A DNA stretch of 64,000 nt from the NCBI RefSeq assembly GCF_008831285.2, contig NC_045141.1, positions 23,032,742 to 23,096,741 of the forward strand, read 5' to 3'. The translations under genes were made by a program, and so were the position numbers. Numbering within the stretch: the stretch's first letter is position 1; each line of letters opens with the position of its first letter. Below are positions 27,742-40,096 of this stretch, piece by piece. The stretch comes from Nymphaea colorata. Taxonomy: Eukaryota > Streptophyta > Magnoliopsida > Nymphaeales > Nymphaeaceae. The notes under the pieces were generated by a model. That model was not told the DNA's origin and did not search any database. It saw only the letters and a list, made by a program, of their open reading frames with translations.

Positions 27742-28367
27742 TGTTGGGATAAAAATGAATTGGATACGAATGCTAAAATTAACTCAACAACAAACTATAA
27801 CCCAAATAGATCATGCGATAAGCAACGAATCAACAACCAAGCAATCCAAACAAACTAATCACAATCACGATCTGCATGAGAAATTTTTACATGAAAAAAC
27901 CCCTTAAAATAATGAGGGTAAAAAACCACGGAGTACTACGACCCAAACTCAAACCACTATAATCAATGATATAAGTTATCCCACGAGGGGCTACACAAAG
28001 CCAACCCTCAAACAATAGTATCTCATCAAAACAATATAAGATAAACAATGAGAATATCACCGATGGAATGCAGAAATCGTGGATTGGGAGGAGATGCATT
28101 TAGGTTCCTCCTCGATATCAAAATCTTGCTCAGGCCAAGTGCTCACAGTCTTCTCTTCCTTGCCTTCCTCTTCTCCTTCTCTCCTCCTGTTGTGCAGTCA
28201 CACACAAGATCTCCAATTTCTTTTCCCCCAAAGAAGAAAACCTAAGAGAGAGAGAGAGAGACGTGAGAGAGATGGGGGGCACCATCGGGTGCCCTCCCTT
28301 TTTCTTCCGTCCGTCACTTAAGTGGCGGGTCGGATCGGATCCTCTTGAGGCTGGACCCGACTCAACA
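27742..28367 (-). repeat. Copia 5' LTR
   Basis: A 626-bp direct repeat of 23278-23845. It contains an additional GA-rich stretch (28240-28262) not present in the other LTR and is followed inward by the tRNA primer site. Confidence 0.9.
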
Positions 28368-28384
28368 ATAATCCCACCAAGTTT

Positions 28385-28975
28385 TTTAACATATGTTGTT
28401 TTCGCATCTGTTTCTATAAAGAATGCATTTCATGAACACTATGTCCGTTAAGGTAGCATATTATTACTATCTCATGAATCTGTCCCCCAAAAAAATTGAA
28501 CAGGGCCATTAGAGGAATACGTTTTTTTCATCAGCTCTCCTAATATTCGAGATAGCTCGATACAGTATTGACCATTGGATTCGAAATGAAACTATACTCT
28601 CAATGTTTGGATGATCTAAACAATAATAGATGTTCATTTGGATCTGGATAAGAATATTTGATTGGGATTGAATCCAGATCAGCGTCTAGTCCAGTTGGTC
28701 TCACATGCAAAGTAACACTTCATCTCGGTGTCAAAGTAATTCACTTGTAAGGCGAATGGCCTTTTTCTAACACTTTTAATGTAATTTAACATCCTTCTTT
28801 CGTAATTTTTATCGGGATGCATGTTTGGACCATATTTGAATCTACATATCTGAAATTAAGTTTCGGGTCCAGTAGAATGCGGAGTTGCAGACCCAATCCT
28901 GTTCCACTTCCAGCGCACGTTTTTGATTTGGAGTTGATCTGAAGAGAAGAAATAAAAGAAACAGACGCACTGCAG
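28385..28975. other. Spacer; start matches the 19500 region
   Basis: 28385-28445 resembles 19500-19580. The rest shows nothing recognisable. A minus-strand poly(A) signal (AATAAAT, 28984-28990) for the next gene lies just beyond. Confidence 0.4.
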
Positions 28976-29103
28976 AAAGTAAAATTTATTTACTTCACAT
29001 CTTCATCCTCGGAACCTTCATCGCGGCTACGACGACGGGAGGAATGGGAAGACCCAAGAAGATGGGGAACGCGGTGCCAGAAACTCAGACTTTTAGTTAA
29101 CTA

Positions 29104-30039
29104 TTACAGAGCGAGACCAACAGTTTGGAGGATGTAGGAGAATATGGAAGAGGACTGCCCAACAACGTAAGGCATGATCTCCGCACTGTAGTTGCCATTG
29201 GAGATGTCCCAGTACCTGTTCCACAGCATCACTCCTCCATACTTGGGCGACGTCTTCGCCAAGGGGAGCACCCGAGTGATCACATCGTTCGCCGTCATGT
29301 AGCCGCTCGCTGCGTCCTCCGCCGTCGGCAGCCCCACCGCGATCATGATGGCCTCCGTCTTCGCCGCCCACTCTTCCCAAGACGTCGTCAAGCTGCAGTC
29401 GTCGTTATAGAACTGCGGCCACACGATGTCATACGAACTTGAGTTGAACGTCTCCGGGTAGTCGCATTGCGGCGCTGCCGCCATGAAAATGGGGCTCTCC
29501 GTCGTGCTGTACGCCTTCAGGTACTCCGCGAGGCCCTCATAAATATTCGGGGACCCGCCGTCGACGATAACTTCGATGCCGTCCAACACAGCGTCTCCCA
29601 GGGGGCGAGAAGACGAGTTGCCCCCCAGGAAGTAGTTGTACAGATACTCCGCCACCGGCTGGGTGTATGCCGCCGACGTCAGGTTGAGTCTCCGCGGAAC
29701 GTCGCCGATGGAGAGCAGGACCTTCACCCCAAGCTCCTGGCAGTAGGTGATCTCGGAGCTCAGCTGGGTACAGTCGCCGGTGAGCGAGTTGCAGTGGGTG
29801 GTGAGGTTGAGCAGGAAGGCGCTACCGTCGGCGGTGATGTCGAGGAAGGAAATGGCGACGTAGCCGAAGGTGCCGGTGGCGCAAGTTTCTTTGAGGGAGC
29901 TTTCTACTACCTCCGACGAGGCAACAGCCTGACCCCAATAGATACCGACCTTCCCTTCGCCATTAGAGGGACGCGTGAACGACAAAACTAGGAAGCAAAC
30001 GAAGAGGAGACCCACAAGAGGACGCTTAGCAGAAACCAT
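29104..30039 (-). CDS. GH18 chitinase-like pseudoenzyme, class III fold
   Basis: 311 residues with an uninterrupted frame. It has a signal peptide to about residue 27 (MVSAKRPLVGLLFVCFLVLS...), strand KVGIYWGQA and six cysteines in family positions. Both diagnostic GH18 motifs are altered. SxGG reads SIGD (110-113), and DGIDFDxE reads DGIEVIVD (153-160), so the first motif Asp stays while the others become Glu, Ile and Asp. WPQFY and GGVMLWNRYWD survive. N-glycosylation sequons occur at about residues 79, 119, 141 and near the C-terminus. Plant GH18 relatives with altered sites include concanavalin B and xylanase-inhibitor (XIP) proteins. A binding or inhibitory role is inferred. The start is supported by a TATA box at 30087 and is the only Met before the signal peptide. 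A truncated copy lies at 19605-19829. Confidence 0.93.
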   Translation of the reverse strand: MVSAKRPLVGLLFVCFLVLSFTRPSNGEGKVGIYWGQAVASSEVVESSLKETCATGTFGYVAISFLDITADGSAFLLNLTTHCNSLTGDCTQLSSEITYCQELGVKVLLSIGDVPRRLNLTSAAYTQPVAEYLYNYFLGGNSSSRPLGDAVLDGIEVIVDGGSPNIYEGLAEYLKAYSTTESPIFMAAAPQCDYPETFNSSSYDIVWPQFYNDDCSLTTSWEEWAAKTEAIMIAVGLPTAEDAASGYMTANDVITRVLPLAKTSPKYGGVMLWNRYWDISNGNYSAEIMPYVVGQSSSIFSYILQTVGLAL

Positions 30040-30086
30040 GGTTAGTCACAGAGATGTGTTTCAATTTTAGCTTAGAAGGATCAATA

Positions 30087-30094
30087 CTTATAAG
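30087..30094 (-). promoter_or_regulatory. TATA box of the 29104 gene
   Basis: CTTATAAG lies 48 bp upstream of the ATG at 30039. This implies a short leader. Confidence 0.45.
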
Positions 30095-30099
30095 CACAG

Positions 30100-31865
30100 G
30101 ATGGTCGGGGAGGAGGAGGAGGAGAAGACTGACTCTTACGTGAGTTCTTCTTCCTCTCTTTTTTCCTTTCTCATCTACAATGTGGGATTGAATGGCAGAT
30201 GACACCCAACTAGTGGGGGTCAGAACATTGAGGGGCTGCAATCTTTATTATTTATTATTTTATGTAGAGAAATGTACCTTACTTTTGAAACAGATAAATG
30301 AAACATGTAACATCTTATAACTAGTGCCAAACAAAACTGCTTGACTTAAGTTCATGGTCTTAGCTATTTCGGCTAAAGCATATCCAGCATTTTACCACTA
30401 ATCGGATTCAACTCAGGACAAAAAAGCACCCTCCTACAAGATTATACGAAAAAGTTGGTCATTTTTTCGTGAAATATAAAATGATCTTTGATAAAACAAA
30501 AAGAAAATACCAAAAATAATAGTTTCAAAACATAGATTTGTTGTGTTTGTTTCACTGCATATCTATAGATTTAAAGTAGAAGTTTTTCCCCATCTAACCT
30601 TGTTAAATTTAAACTTCTGGGATCTCCAAAAACATACCTTCTTTTTTTTTTATGTTATCTCACTTGCTAGCCAGAAAGACAAATCCACATTCAAATTCGA
30701 TTAAAAAACAAAAAAACAAAATTGGCCGTTGGATTTATTTCCTCAGCGCCCCTTTCCTTTTCTACTTTTTCACTTTTTTTCCATCTTTTAAAAGGGCACG
30801 TGTTTTCAACACCCCCACGTACGGTTTTTGACTCTTCGGTGGAGATCCGACCGTTGAACCGAATACAAATACGGCCTGTTAGAATGTAACCAGTTGGTCA
30901 ACTTTGCCATGGAATTCTTTTTTCTCAAAGTAACTTTAGAATATTCACTTCTTGTTTATGTACATTTGTTTTTGAAAATGAACTTTTAAATATTAAGTTG
31001 TAGAATTCATCGCTTCCTTGTATGACTTTAATCTGAAACAAATTCTGACTACATTTTTCTCTTGTGGTAGGGGCTTTTATTTAAGGTGTTTAAGAAAAAA
31101 AATTACATATAAACTTTTAAAATGTTCTTTTATTCTCTATGTAGAAATTTTGAAAACATGATATTTTCACCGCAATCAAAATGAGCTTAACTTGTTTGTG
31201 TTACTTTAACATCTATTTTCTTTTTAACTTGTTAACTATCTTCTTTTAACTAATTTAACTATGAATGACCATCTAATAAAAATACACATATTCTGCTTCT
31301 AAATATCCCTTGAAAAAACTTAGCAATATAAAATCTCTTATAAACTACTCGACGACGTTGTTCATGTTTGAAGAGGAGATGTAAGGTTCTTGATTTCGAA
31401 TCGGGATCCTTTCAACCTTCCGTCCTGCGTGGAAGGTTAAGTGAGTCAAAGGTTGAAGACGGGGCGAATTCCGAGCACCTACCATTCAATAGTTTGCTAC
31501 ATACCCCACCAGCCCTTTCGAGGCATGCTAAATGCGGCCAAGACATCGGGTATTTAATGTCTCCATTTAGATCCGAATTCAGATACAAAATCCCAGTACA
31601 GATTTGTAATATCTGTAAGGTGCAGGGGTTATGGCCCTTTCTTATTTTTTTTTTATTTACATATAAATTTAAAAAAAAATTGCTTGTCTTATATAAAAAT
31701 CAAAATTTTAAAAATATAACTCAATTTCCCTCACAAAAAAATTCTAAGTCCGCCCTAATATCTGCACGCTGGCACGGAATGGCCTGATTCTTGTCAAATG
31801 CAAACGAGACGAAAGGAATATTAAATCGGGATGGAAAAGGAAACAGGATACCTCATGTGCAAGGG
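30100..31865. other. Gene-poor spacer
   Basis: AT-rich. A stretch from about 31622 (caggggttatggccc) to 31758 (aagtccgcccta) has ends of the kind seen on small hAT-like elements, but without a target-site duplication. The 139-codon plus frame at 31368-31787 runs through this and shows no domain. Confidence 0.4.
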
Positions 31866-32034
31866 ACAAGGTAGGAATTTTTTTTACTGGGGTCTAATTA
31901 TAATTCTAAAATTTTAATAAAGGTCAGAATATAATTTTTTAAAATTTTTATATAGACTAATTAACAATGTTTAAAATTATATGTAAAATTTTGCTTTTGA
32001 AATTTTGATGGGGGGCCAAAACCCAAGCCAAAGC

Positions 32035-32342
32035 TACGGCTGGGCACCGGGCCAGGCCGCTGGCAGATACCTAGTACCTAACCAAAAATGTTATCGGGCC
32101 GGCCTGGGTGGGTTCGATAATAGTTTTTTAATATATATTTTATCATTTTTATATATAATTAAAATATTTTATCATGATTTTTAATATTTATATATTATTT
32201 TATATTAAATATATATATTATAATTTAATCAAGTCAAATCCGAATTTCAAGTGTAGGGCCAAACTCGGGCCTAAGTTTTGAGTGTCGGGCAGACCTGAAC
32301 CCGACTTCTTATTAGGTCAGGCCAATCCTATGCCCAGGCTTA
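32035..32342. mobile_element. hAT-like miniature element, degraded
   Basis: GC-rich ends ('ggctgggcaccgggccagg' at left, 'ggccaatcctatgcccaggc' at right) are imperfect inverted repeats. They are related to those of the element at 32926. The interior is AT-rich. No convincing 8-bp duplication is seen, so it is probably old. Confidence 0.45.
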
Positions 32343-32925
32343 GGCTCTGCCTCTACCATAGAGAGCCCATAAAAGAGAGAGGTGTGTGGCATTCATGGGG
32401 TCAGTGGATCTTACTTGATTGATTTGAATGACCCAACTGATTACTCATGCATTTTTTTTTTTTTTTTTAGGGGGGAAGGGTGTTTCCTTAACAGTAGGAT
32501 ATTTCAATGACGGAAAGAAACAGGTTTTTTGAAAAGCTGTATTAGAAAGTGACAACTCATAAATAAAATGTTTTATTGATTTGGAGCGTAGATGACTAGA
32601 AAATTATACCAGAGAGGGTGGTCTGTCAATTCATTTCGAATGGCGTAGGCTCAAAACAATTTTTAAGTTGAAAGGTACCAAGAGGGGCATGTTTAAGCAC
32701 CAAAAGCAAAAAATGATGGGGTCTTAGGCGCTTTTGGGTGGTAGAATGAAAAGTTTTTCTTACTCATCCAACAAAATTGGCACGTATGACCCTAATGATA
32801 AAAATAAAATGATCGACTCTCAAAAGAAAGGACACTCATCTCCAATCTTCAAATAAAAACAAAAACAATGTCAACTACAATCAAACTAAAATCCAATGTC
32901 TTTACAAATTAATAGGACCCACAAC

Positions 32926-33245
32926 TAGGCCTGGCATTGGGCCGGGCAGGGCCCGGGCCCGATAGGCCGGTCCGGCGGCGGCCCGGTCCGGCCCGGCCCC
33001 ACTTCCTCACTCTCTCTCTCCCCCCCCCCCATCCTCTCCATTTCCCTCTCTGCTCCCGCTCGGCTTCCCCTCTCCCTCTCTTCTCCCGCTCTCCCTCTCG
33101 GCTTCCCCTCTCCCTCCCCCTCCTCCTCCATCGGAGTGCGACGGGAGGGCAGGGGAAACAGTGTCGGGAGGGTTGGACGGGCTGGGCCGAGCCCGGTCAG
33201 ACGGGCAGGATCGGGCTGGCTCGGCCCAGCCCAATCCCAGGCCTA
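32926..33245. mobile_element. hAT-like miniature element with TIRs and 8-bp TSD
   Basis: 320 bp with terminal inverted repeats of about 22 bp. The left end begins taggcctggcattgggccgg, and the reverse complement of the right end begins taggcctgggattgggctgg. It is flanked by an 8-bp direct repeat, cccacaac (32918-32925) and cccaaaac (33246-33253), seven of eight matching. The interior is a CT-rich and GC-rich run without coding capacity. Size, ends and 8-bp duplication point to a non-autonomous hAT element. Confidence 0.75.
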
Positions 33246-33549
33246 CCCAAAACAGCTTAAACCTAAAACTTGTGGATGTAATCTGGGGCCCAGGCCCCTT
33301 TCCCATGCGCTTTGCAATGTCTAAGTGTTCGCAGTTAATATCATATTATGAAACCAAATTAAGAGTGCCGATAGAAAGTGTCGCACGTAAAATCATGTGC
33401 CATGCGAGTTTGAGATTGGATTCAAATTAAAGACATAAGGTTATTAACTTCTGTCGGATTCTCCCCGGGTTATTAACCTGGAGTAATCAAGGAAAAGAAC
33501 AGAAACAAATGGGCAAGAAGCACAGTATTTTGTTACATCGTCACCAACC

Positions 33550-33557
33550 TCTTTATT
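33550..33557 (-). terminator. Poly(A) signal of the 33649 gene
   Basis: Minus-strand AAATAAAG lies about 95 bp past the stop. Confidence 0.5.
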
Positions 33558-33648
33558 TGCCTTACTTTTTGCTAGACAGCTTATTGACTACTACATTGAG
33601 CATCAGCATCCCATACTATGCCATTAATGGCGCCGCGTCTGTGCGCCA

Positions 33649-34665
<1,017 letters not shown>

Positions 34666-35250
34666 CTAAATTAATGAAGATGAACAAGCATGCAGAATAT
34701 TTGAATTAACGGAGACGAGCAACTTGGGAGGACTGTGCATGACATCTTCAGATTAAGTAATTAAAGAACGGAAAGTCCACCAGAATATATATATACAGTA
34801 GCATTCATGCATGACTCCTGTGGTCCCTTCAAACCAGCCTGCGGTAGACATCTGGTTTAGGTTTCTTATTTATTTGGAGATAGAACAGATTAGAAAAACA
34901 GACTTTTAGAATATTTGAATATTGGTCATTCTAATTCTTGTAGAATCTTCACAAAAGGAATCACACACTAAATTAGACAAGCCTGGTTTTTTCATGACAC
35001 GAGAAAAAGTCGTCATCAGCATAAGTTAAAAAAGAAAAAGGACAAAAAGATTTTATTTTTTGGCGCCAATTGCCAGATTGAGTTGCATGCACAGTCGCAC
35101 AGGCACGTGCAAGCAACAAATATGCACCCCAAAAAAAATTTTTGTTGGGAGCACTCAGTCAATACCTTTAATTTCTTTGAGGTACTTATATGTATAACAA
35201 TTAAATATATCAAAACATAATATATATATTAAACTAATTTTGTAAGGGTA

Positions 35251-35270
35251 GTGTGGGCAACTGCCCACAC
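35251..35270. repeat. Palindrome shared with 38-61
   Basis: gtgtgggca and tgcccacac arms around 'ac', followed by 'cagcgcaccatgtg'. The second copy of the motif at the left edge of the window. Confidence 0.6.
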
Positions 35271-35279
35271 CAGCGCACC

Positions 35280-36590
35280 ATGTGCACCATGTGGTGGCTA
35301 GGCCATGGATCAAAGAGGATTAGGAGCACTTTTGAATTATAAAGGAGTAGATATTTTAGATATTTTTTATTTTTTTACAAACTTTTTTACCGTTTCAAAA
35401 CTTTCTTTTTATTATTTTAATGAAGGTATTTTGGTCATTTCTTACGCACCTCCCGTGCACGTAACCAGCTTCGGCTAATGCCATATAATTAGTTCTTCAA
35501 GTCTGGAATGTTAATTAAGCCTGATCCATAAAACAGTTTCTCAATCCAGAGGCCATGTGGAAACAAATCAAGCGTGCCCTGAAGGGACATAATTTTGCTT
35601 CAACTGTTGCAAGCATATACGATAACCAGGTCCAACTAAGATAGGATTAAACATCACTGAGTTGATCTACCAAATATGGAACTTAAATTTTAGGCATGCA
35701 GCTGCTTGATTTTGAAGGGTCAGAAGCCAAGTGAAACTAGCCCGATTAATAAGAATTGTCCTTTAATTGTTTCTAAATATAGTTGGTGAATGGTTACACA
35801 ATGATCCCAAAATCCTTTACTATTGTAGAGTTCTTTCGATTCCAGCTTCTGGGTCTATAGCATTGTGATCTGATATCCTTTGATATGAGGTATAAGAGGC
35901 TTTTCTACTCCGAAAATTCATATCTGAGGTTCTAGTTTGAAGGTTGAATCATGGCTTGAATCCAAATCTTGATCCACTGACCCACAGGATGGACTCATGG
36001 TATCCAGCCCTGAGCCTTGGATGCAGCAGATCCAGTAACCTTGATTCTGGAACTCTTGCATCTGCAGGTTCACATAGACAAAGACCCAAAGCTTTTTCCA
36101 CCTGAGCCATGTACACATTTCGCGGTCACTATTTGACTACTACATACAAAAAAGCAGTTTTCATGCTGGTTCAGAGCATTAATTAATGGCGGTCTCTTAA
36201 TGAAGTTTGATTTTCTTCAGATGAGCCTGATCAAACTGCCTGGTTCTTCTTCTCTTCTTCCTTCAATGTTCCTTAATTATGCCCAAAAAAGGGCTTTTCA
36301 CACGCATGGGGTTAGCAGAAATGACGTGCTACAGTGAATCATGATTGGCTTCCATTAAAAGATCATGTACAACGAAGAATCTTTCATAGCCCAGAGAATT
36401 CTGCAGGCGGGTCATCACCATTAAACCTAAGCTTGTTTAGTAATGGTCGAGAAAGTAGACCTGCAGAACCAGTGGGCTGAATGACCAGATTGATTGCATG
36501 ATCAAGCTACCCACTTGAGCAAATTTAATTCAATAACTAATTTAAGTTTGTCAACTCCATCTCTTCAGAGTTTGCACTCGATCAGAGGGT
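35280..36590. other. Gene-poor spacer
   Basis: No gene recognised. A 66-codon minus frame at 35918-36118 shows no family feature. Confidence 0.4.
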
Positions 36591-36593
36591 TAC

Positions 36594-38850
36594 TGACGAA
36601 CTTAGCGTGTCCAGAGAAGCAGATTAATGGAAGAGAGAACGGCAGGTGAGATCAGGTATGGTATTGCCACGGTCTCCGATATTCCATTGTCCACTGCAAA
36701 TGAACGTCGCCCTCAACAATGGCGGAACAATCAATCAAACTCTCAGCAAATATTTTGATGAGTTGGGGTCTGATTAGAAATATTCAAAAGCATCACCCAT
36801 TATGGCGATTCTTTATTGTCACATAATGCCAAAACATAAAAATTGGACGCAACCCACTTGAACTCAAAAGATTCTTCTGTTCAAAAGCATCGCCCTTTAT
36901 ACCTGCTAGGTCCGTTGAAATTTGCAAGTGTTGATGTCATTTTAAGGAAGTGAATTATTTGCCACAATTACTTAGAAGTTTCAGTCGCAATCAAATATGC
37001 ATGAAATGGCTTTCAAACTGATTTTTAGGACAGGGATTTCTAATCATTCGCCATCTTAATTTGGAGGGTCTTTGATCAAATTTAAAAAAAAATGTGTTAT
37101 TAGAACAATTGCTCTTTAAATATATTGTTCAACAACATCATGTTCTCATTTAAAGAAAACATAGTATACTTATGTCAAATCCGTGTTTAATTATCAGATC
37201 TAAGAATAGCATCTATAATCATACTATGTTTGATGGATCAATAACATGATGTCCTTAAAACATGTCTCTATATACATAAACATTCTTTTAACTCAAACGT
37301 TTTCCCTAAAGGTCGTGTGAGCGCTAGACAGAATGTAACCGATGTTTTGCTTTGCCCACAATCAGTGAGACGTGTATACTGTATTCAAACAATTCAATAT
37401 GTGCGGAAGAATTCATCATGGTCAGTTTCCTCTAAACTTTAAATCACATATCGCCAACAAAACAAAAAAAATGTACCTCTTTAATTAAAAGTTTGCAGCC
37501 AGCAATAGTTTTACGGGTGTGACAATTAGCCATAAATGTACCATTTGTGTTAAAAATTAAATACATACCTTGAATCATGCTCTTAGATTCAATCCAATGA
37601 AATATAATTACCACTATATAACATTTGTTCTCACTTTTCTATTAATTTTTTTTCTTCCTGCCGCATTTTCAACTCTCAATGTCTACGCTAATGTAGTACT
37701 TTTTGTTTTTATATATAATATTTTCTCGACTTTCGTTTTAGATATATCTCTCCATCACGTCCTTTAAAAATATGAAATGACTGACGTTGTCAATAGGGTT
37801 TTAATGACTAAATAAGCCGAGTCGTATTGTGTTAGAAAAAAAGTTGGATCGATAATCCAATTTGGATTTCGTATATATGCAGTTTCATAACCAAAGTTGA
37901 ATGCAAATCTGATATCCAAGTGAGATCTGACAAAGGTCTGACGGCCTGACTACGAATAATATCATGTTAGTCGAATCGAAATTTAGTTTGAGAGATGAAA
38001 TTTTATTCCAAATTCAAATCCAAATCTATTTACATAGAATCTGAAAGGAAGCCATTTACATCCCCATGAAAAAAAATCCTTGCAATGCGAACAAGCAGCA
38101 GAGTCATCGATAAGACAAAAAGCATCAAACCCATCTTCTTTGGCTTTTTCTTTTGTCATTGGTGTGAAGGGCAAGTTCTTAGCCAATGAACAGTCACACT
38201 TATTAATCTTTCTTAAGCAATTCATCATGTGGTCCTCAAGCGAGTGAATTCGCCCATACCTTACCCTTTTTCCCCTTGTGAAGCATATCATTTTTCTTTT
38301 GGGTTTTCTTCTGCTTCAAGTTTTTTCTGGGTTCAGTTATGGATGCAACCCGTGGTGACGTTGGGAGACACAATTGGTGGCACAGTAGACGAAGAGATTC
38401 AAATTGCCGGAGTTCAGCCAACTGGGTATTTTTCTTTATGAAGTTTGCGATTTCAATCACTGAATCTTTTGAAGCTGGAGATACCTTCCCCTTTTCCCCT
38501 CTTATCTAGAGATATTTTAGAACCATGGCGCGCGGTATGCTCGTCAACGACAAACTTGTGCATCCACAACTGAGCACGGCTGGATCTTTTCAATGGCTTA
38601 ATTATTTTGTTAACGATTGAGAAGCAACAGAAATTAAAGTTATGATAAGACAACTGTCCAGAAAAGATGTTATTAACAATTTTTTCCTTGGGCTAACGCC
38701 TTATTCAAAGAATTTATCCCTCGGTTGCCTTGTCGCCATTATCGGGTTCTCCAAACTATTTGAAGCGTTAAGGAAATGTTGGTAGCGATCGTAAGTTTCA
38801 ACATCCAACAGACGCATATATATGCACATCTTTTCGCTCATAGTCAAATC
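36594..38850. repeat. Upstream block duplicated at 46495-47790
   Basis: Ordered shared segments include 'acgaacttagcgtgtcc..agattaatgga', 'actgtattcaaacaattcaa', 'gaattcatcatggtcagt', 'ggtgacgttgggag' and 'ctttt..aatggcttaat'. The second copy is shorter. Both blocks lie 2-2.5 kb upstream of a chitinase gene (33649 and 43043), so they belong to one segmental duplication. Minus frames at 37983-38460 within it are unrecognised. Confidence 0.7.
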
Positions 38851-39878
38851 CTCCGGATGGCGGCAACAAGTTGTAAGTAAAAATGGAAAAAACAGCTCGA
38901 GCCTCCCCATCACTTTTGTGTCTTGTTAAAAACAAGAATGGCAAACAACCCAATCTTTCCTTTTTTATCATTTCTTCTTTTCGTGACAATCAGCGCCGAT
39001 TATGATTGACTTGTGTATAAATCTGTTGGGTGTATTGCGGAAAAGTATGAAATCCCGTTGTTTTTTTATCTCTTTGTCGCAGCACTTGTTGCTATGTCAG
39101 ACACGCTCTTTTTTCGTCTTCTCTTTGAGAGTGTCTGTTCATCTGATAGTGAATAGTAAAAGATCTGTGCGATCGTGGACGTAGGATATTATTGCTTCGA
39201 ACCACGTAAATCTTTGTCTTCTTCCTTATTGTTTCTATCCCCCTCTTGAGAATGCGAGAAGAGAGTTTTGTGTGTTGTTCTTAAGCTAAACATCACTAGA
39301 AGCAGTAGTTAGTATTCAAAGTTCAAGAACTTCATTACCAGCAGCCTCGGTTGGAGGTCGTAAATCATTTCCTTTCAATTTTATCGATTTTTAAGCTTTT
39401 TGCCAGTTTTATAGACCATTTTTTCTTATGTAAATTCTTTCTTGAGGGAAAACGTTGTCAAATGCAGCAGATAATATGTGTTTCTTTGAATAACCGTAGC
39501 GTCTAGAACCGTTGGATCTACCTCCCTGTGTTGACAGGCACCAATGATATGCAATTATAAAGCTTCGTATTCTATCCCTTAGCCTGCCATCCAGGCAAAC
39601 TTTGTGGAGGATGGAATCAACACAACATTGTGTTGTATCATGCAGTCGCACACATTTAGAAGAGTACGCCAGTGAACCCGCAGACCTACGAAAGGGTCCT
39701 CTCCAATAAAAACTTCACTATGACTTGTTCATTCAATCACAGTTCCAATATGCATATGCCTGTCTAGGTAAATCATCTTCAGAAGTCTTCCACCCTAAGT
39801 TGTGTACTCTCATAATGTGTCATCGAATGACCAAAACATAAAAAAAAATAAGACACTGTTTTATTTCAACAATAAAAT
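38851..39878. other. Gene-poor spacer
   Basis: No gene, RNA or repeat that I can support. Short frames of 60-80 codons only. Confidence 0.4.
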
Positions 39879-39886
39879 ATTTGGAC

Positions 39887-40088
39887 CAGGGACAAAGACA
39901 GGATTTTTTTTTAGGGTCAGACCAAACGATTTGCGGGCCGGGTCACGGTCGGGCCAAGAGGAGCGACGAGTAGCGACCGGTCGGGCCAAACTAAAAAAAT
40001 TTGATTTTTTCAATGTAGAAAAAAAAATTTCTGGGGCTCACCCGGGCCATGGCCCGAGCGCCCCCCCCCCCCCCCCCCTCTGCCCCTG
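39887..40088. mobile_element. hAT-like miniature element with perfect 8-bp TSD
   Basis: 202 bp flanked by identical 8-bp repeats atttggac at 39879-39886 and 40089-40096. The left end starts cagggacaaagacagg, and the reverse complement of the right end starts caggggcagagg. The interior contains 'gggtca'/'gggccaa' words and a C tract of about 18 at 40061-40078. The perfect target-site duplication suggests it is younger than the other candidates here. Confidence 0.75.
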
Positions 40089-40096
40089 ATTTGGAC

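Larger units (their letters stand above)
23278..28367 (-). mobile_element. Ty1/copia LTR retrotransposon (broken fossil)
   Basis: About 5.1 kb on the minus strand, with LTRs at 23278-23845 and 27742-28367. A primer-binding site matching initiator Met-tRNA (27726-27738) lies inside the 5' LTR, and a polypurine tract (23846-23857) lies inside the 3' LTR. Coding remains follow the copia order: gag near 27.0-27.4 kb, protease/integrase region 26.0-26.95 kb, reverse transcriptase 24.5-25.6 kb and RNase H 23.9-24.3 kb. The element is broken in several places. The two LTRs differ by scattered substitutions and indels, so it is not a recent insertion. I see no clear 5-bp target-site duplication. Confidence 0.95.

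Noticed and set aside
32925-33430. Arg/Gly/Pro-rich frames
   Set aside because: They arise from the GC-rich hAT-like miniature element and its flank, on both strands.
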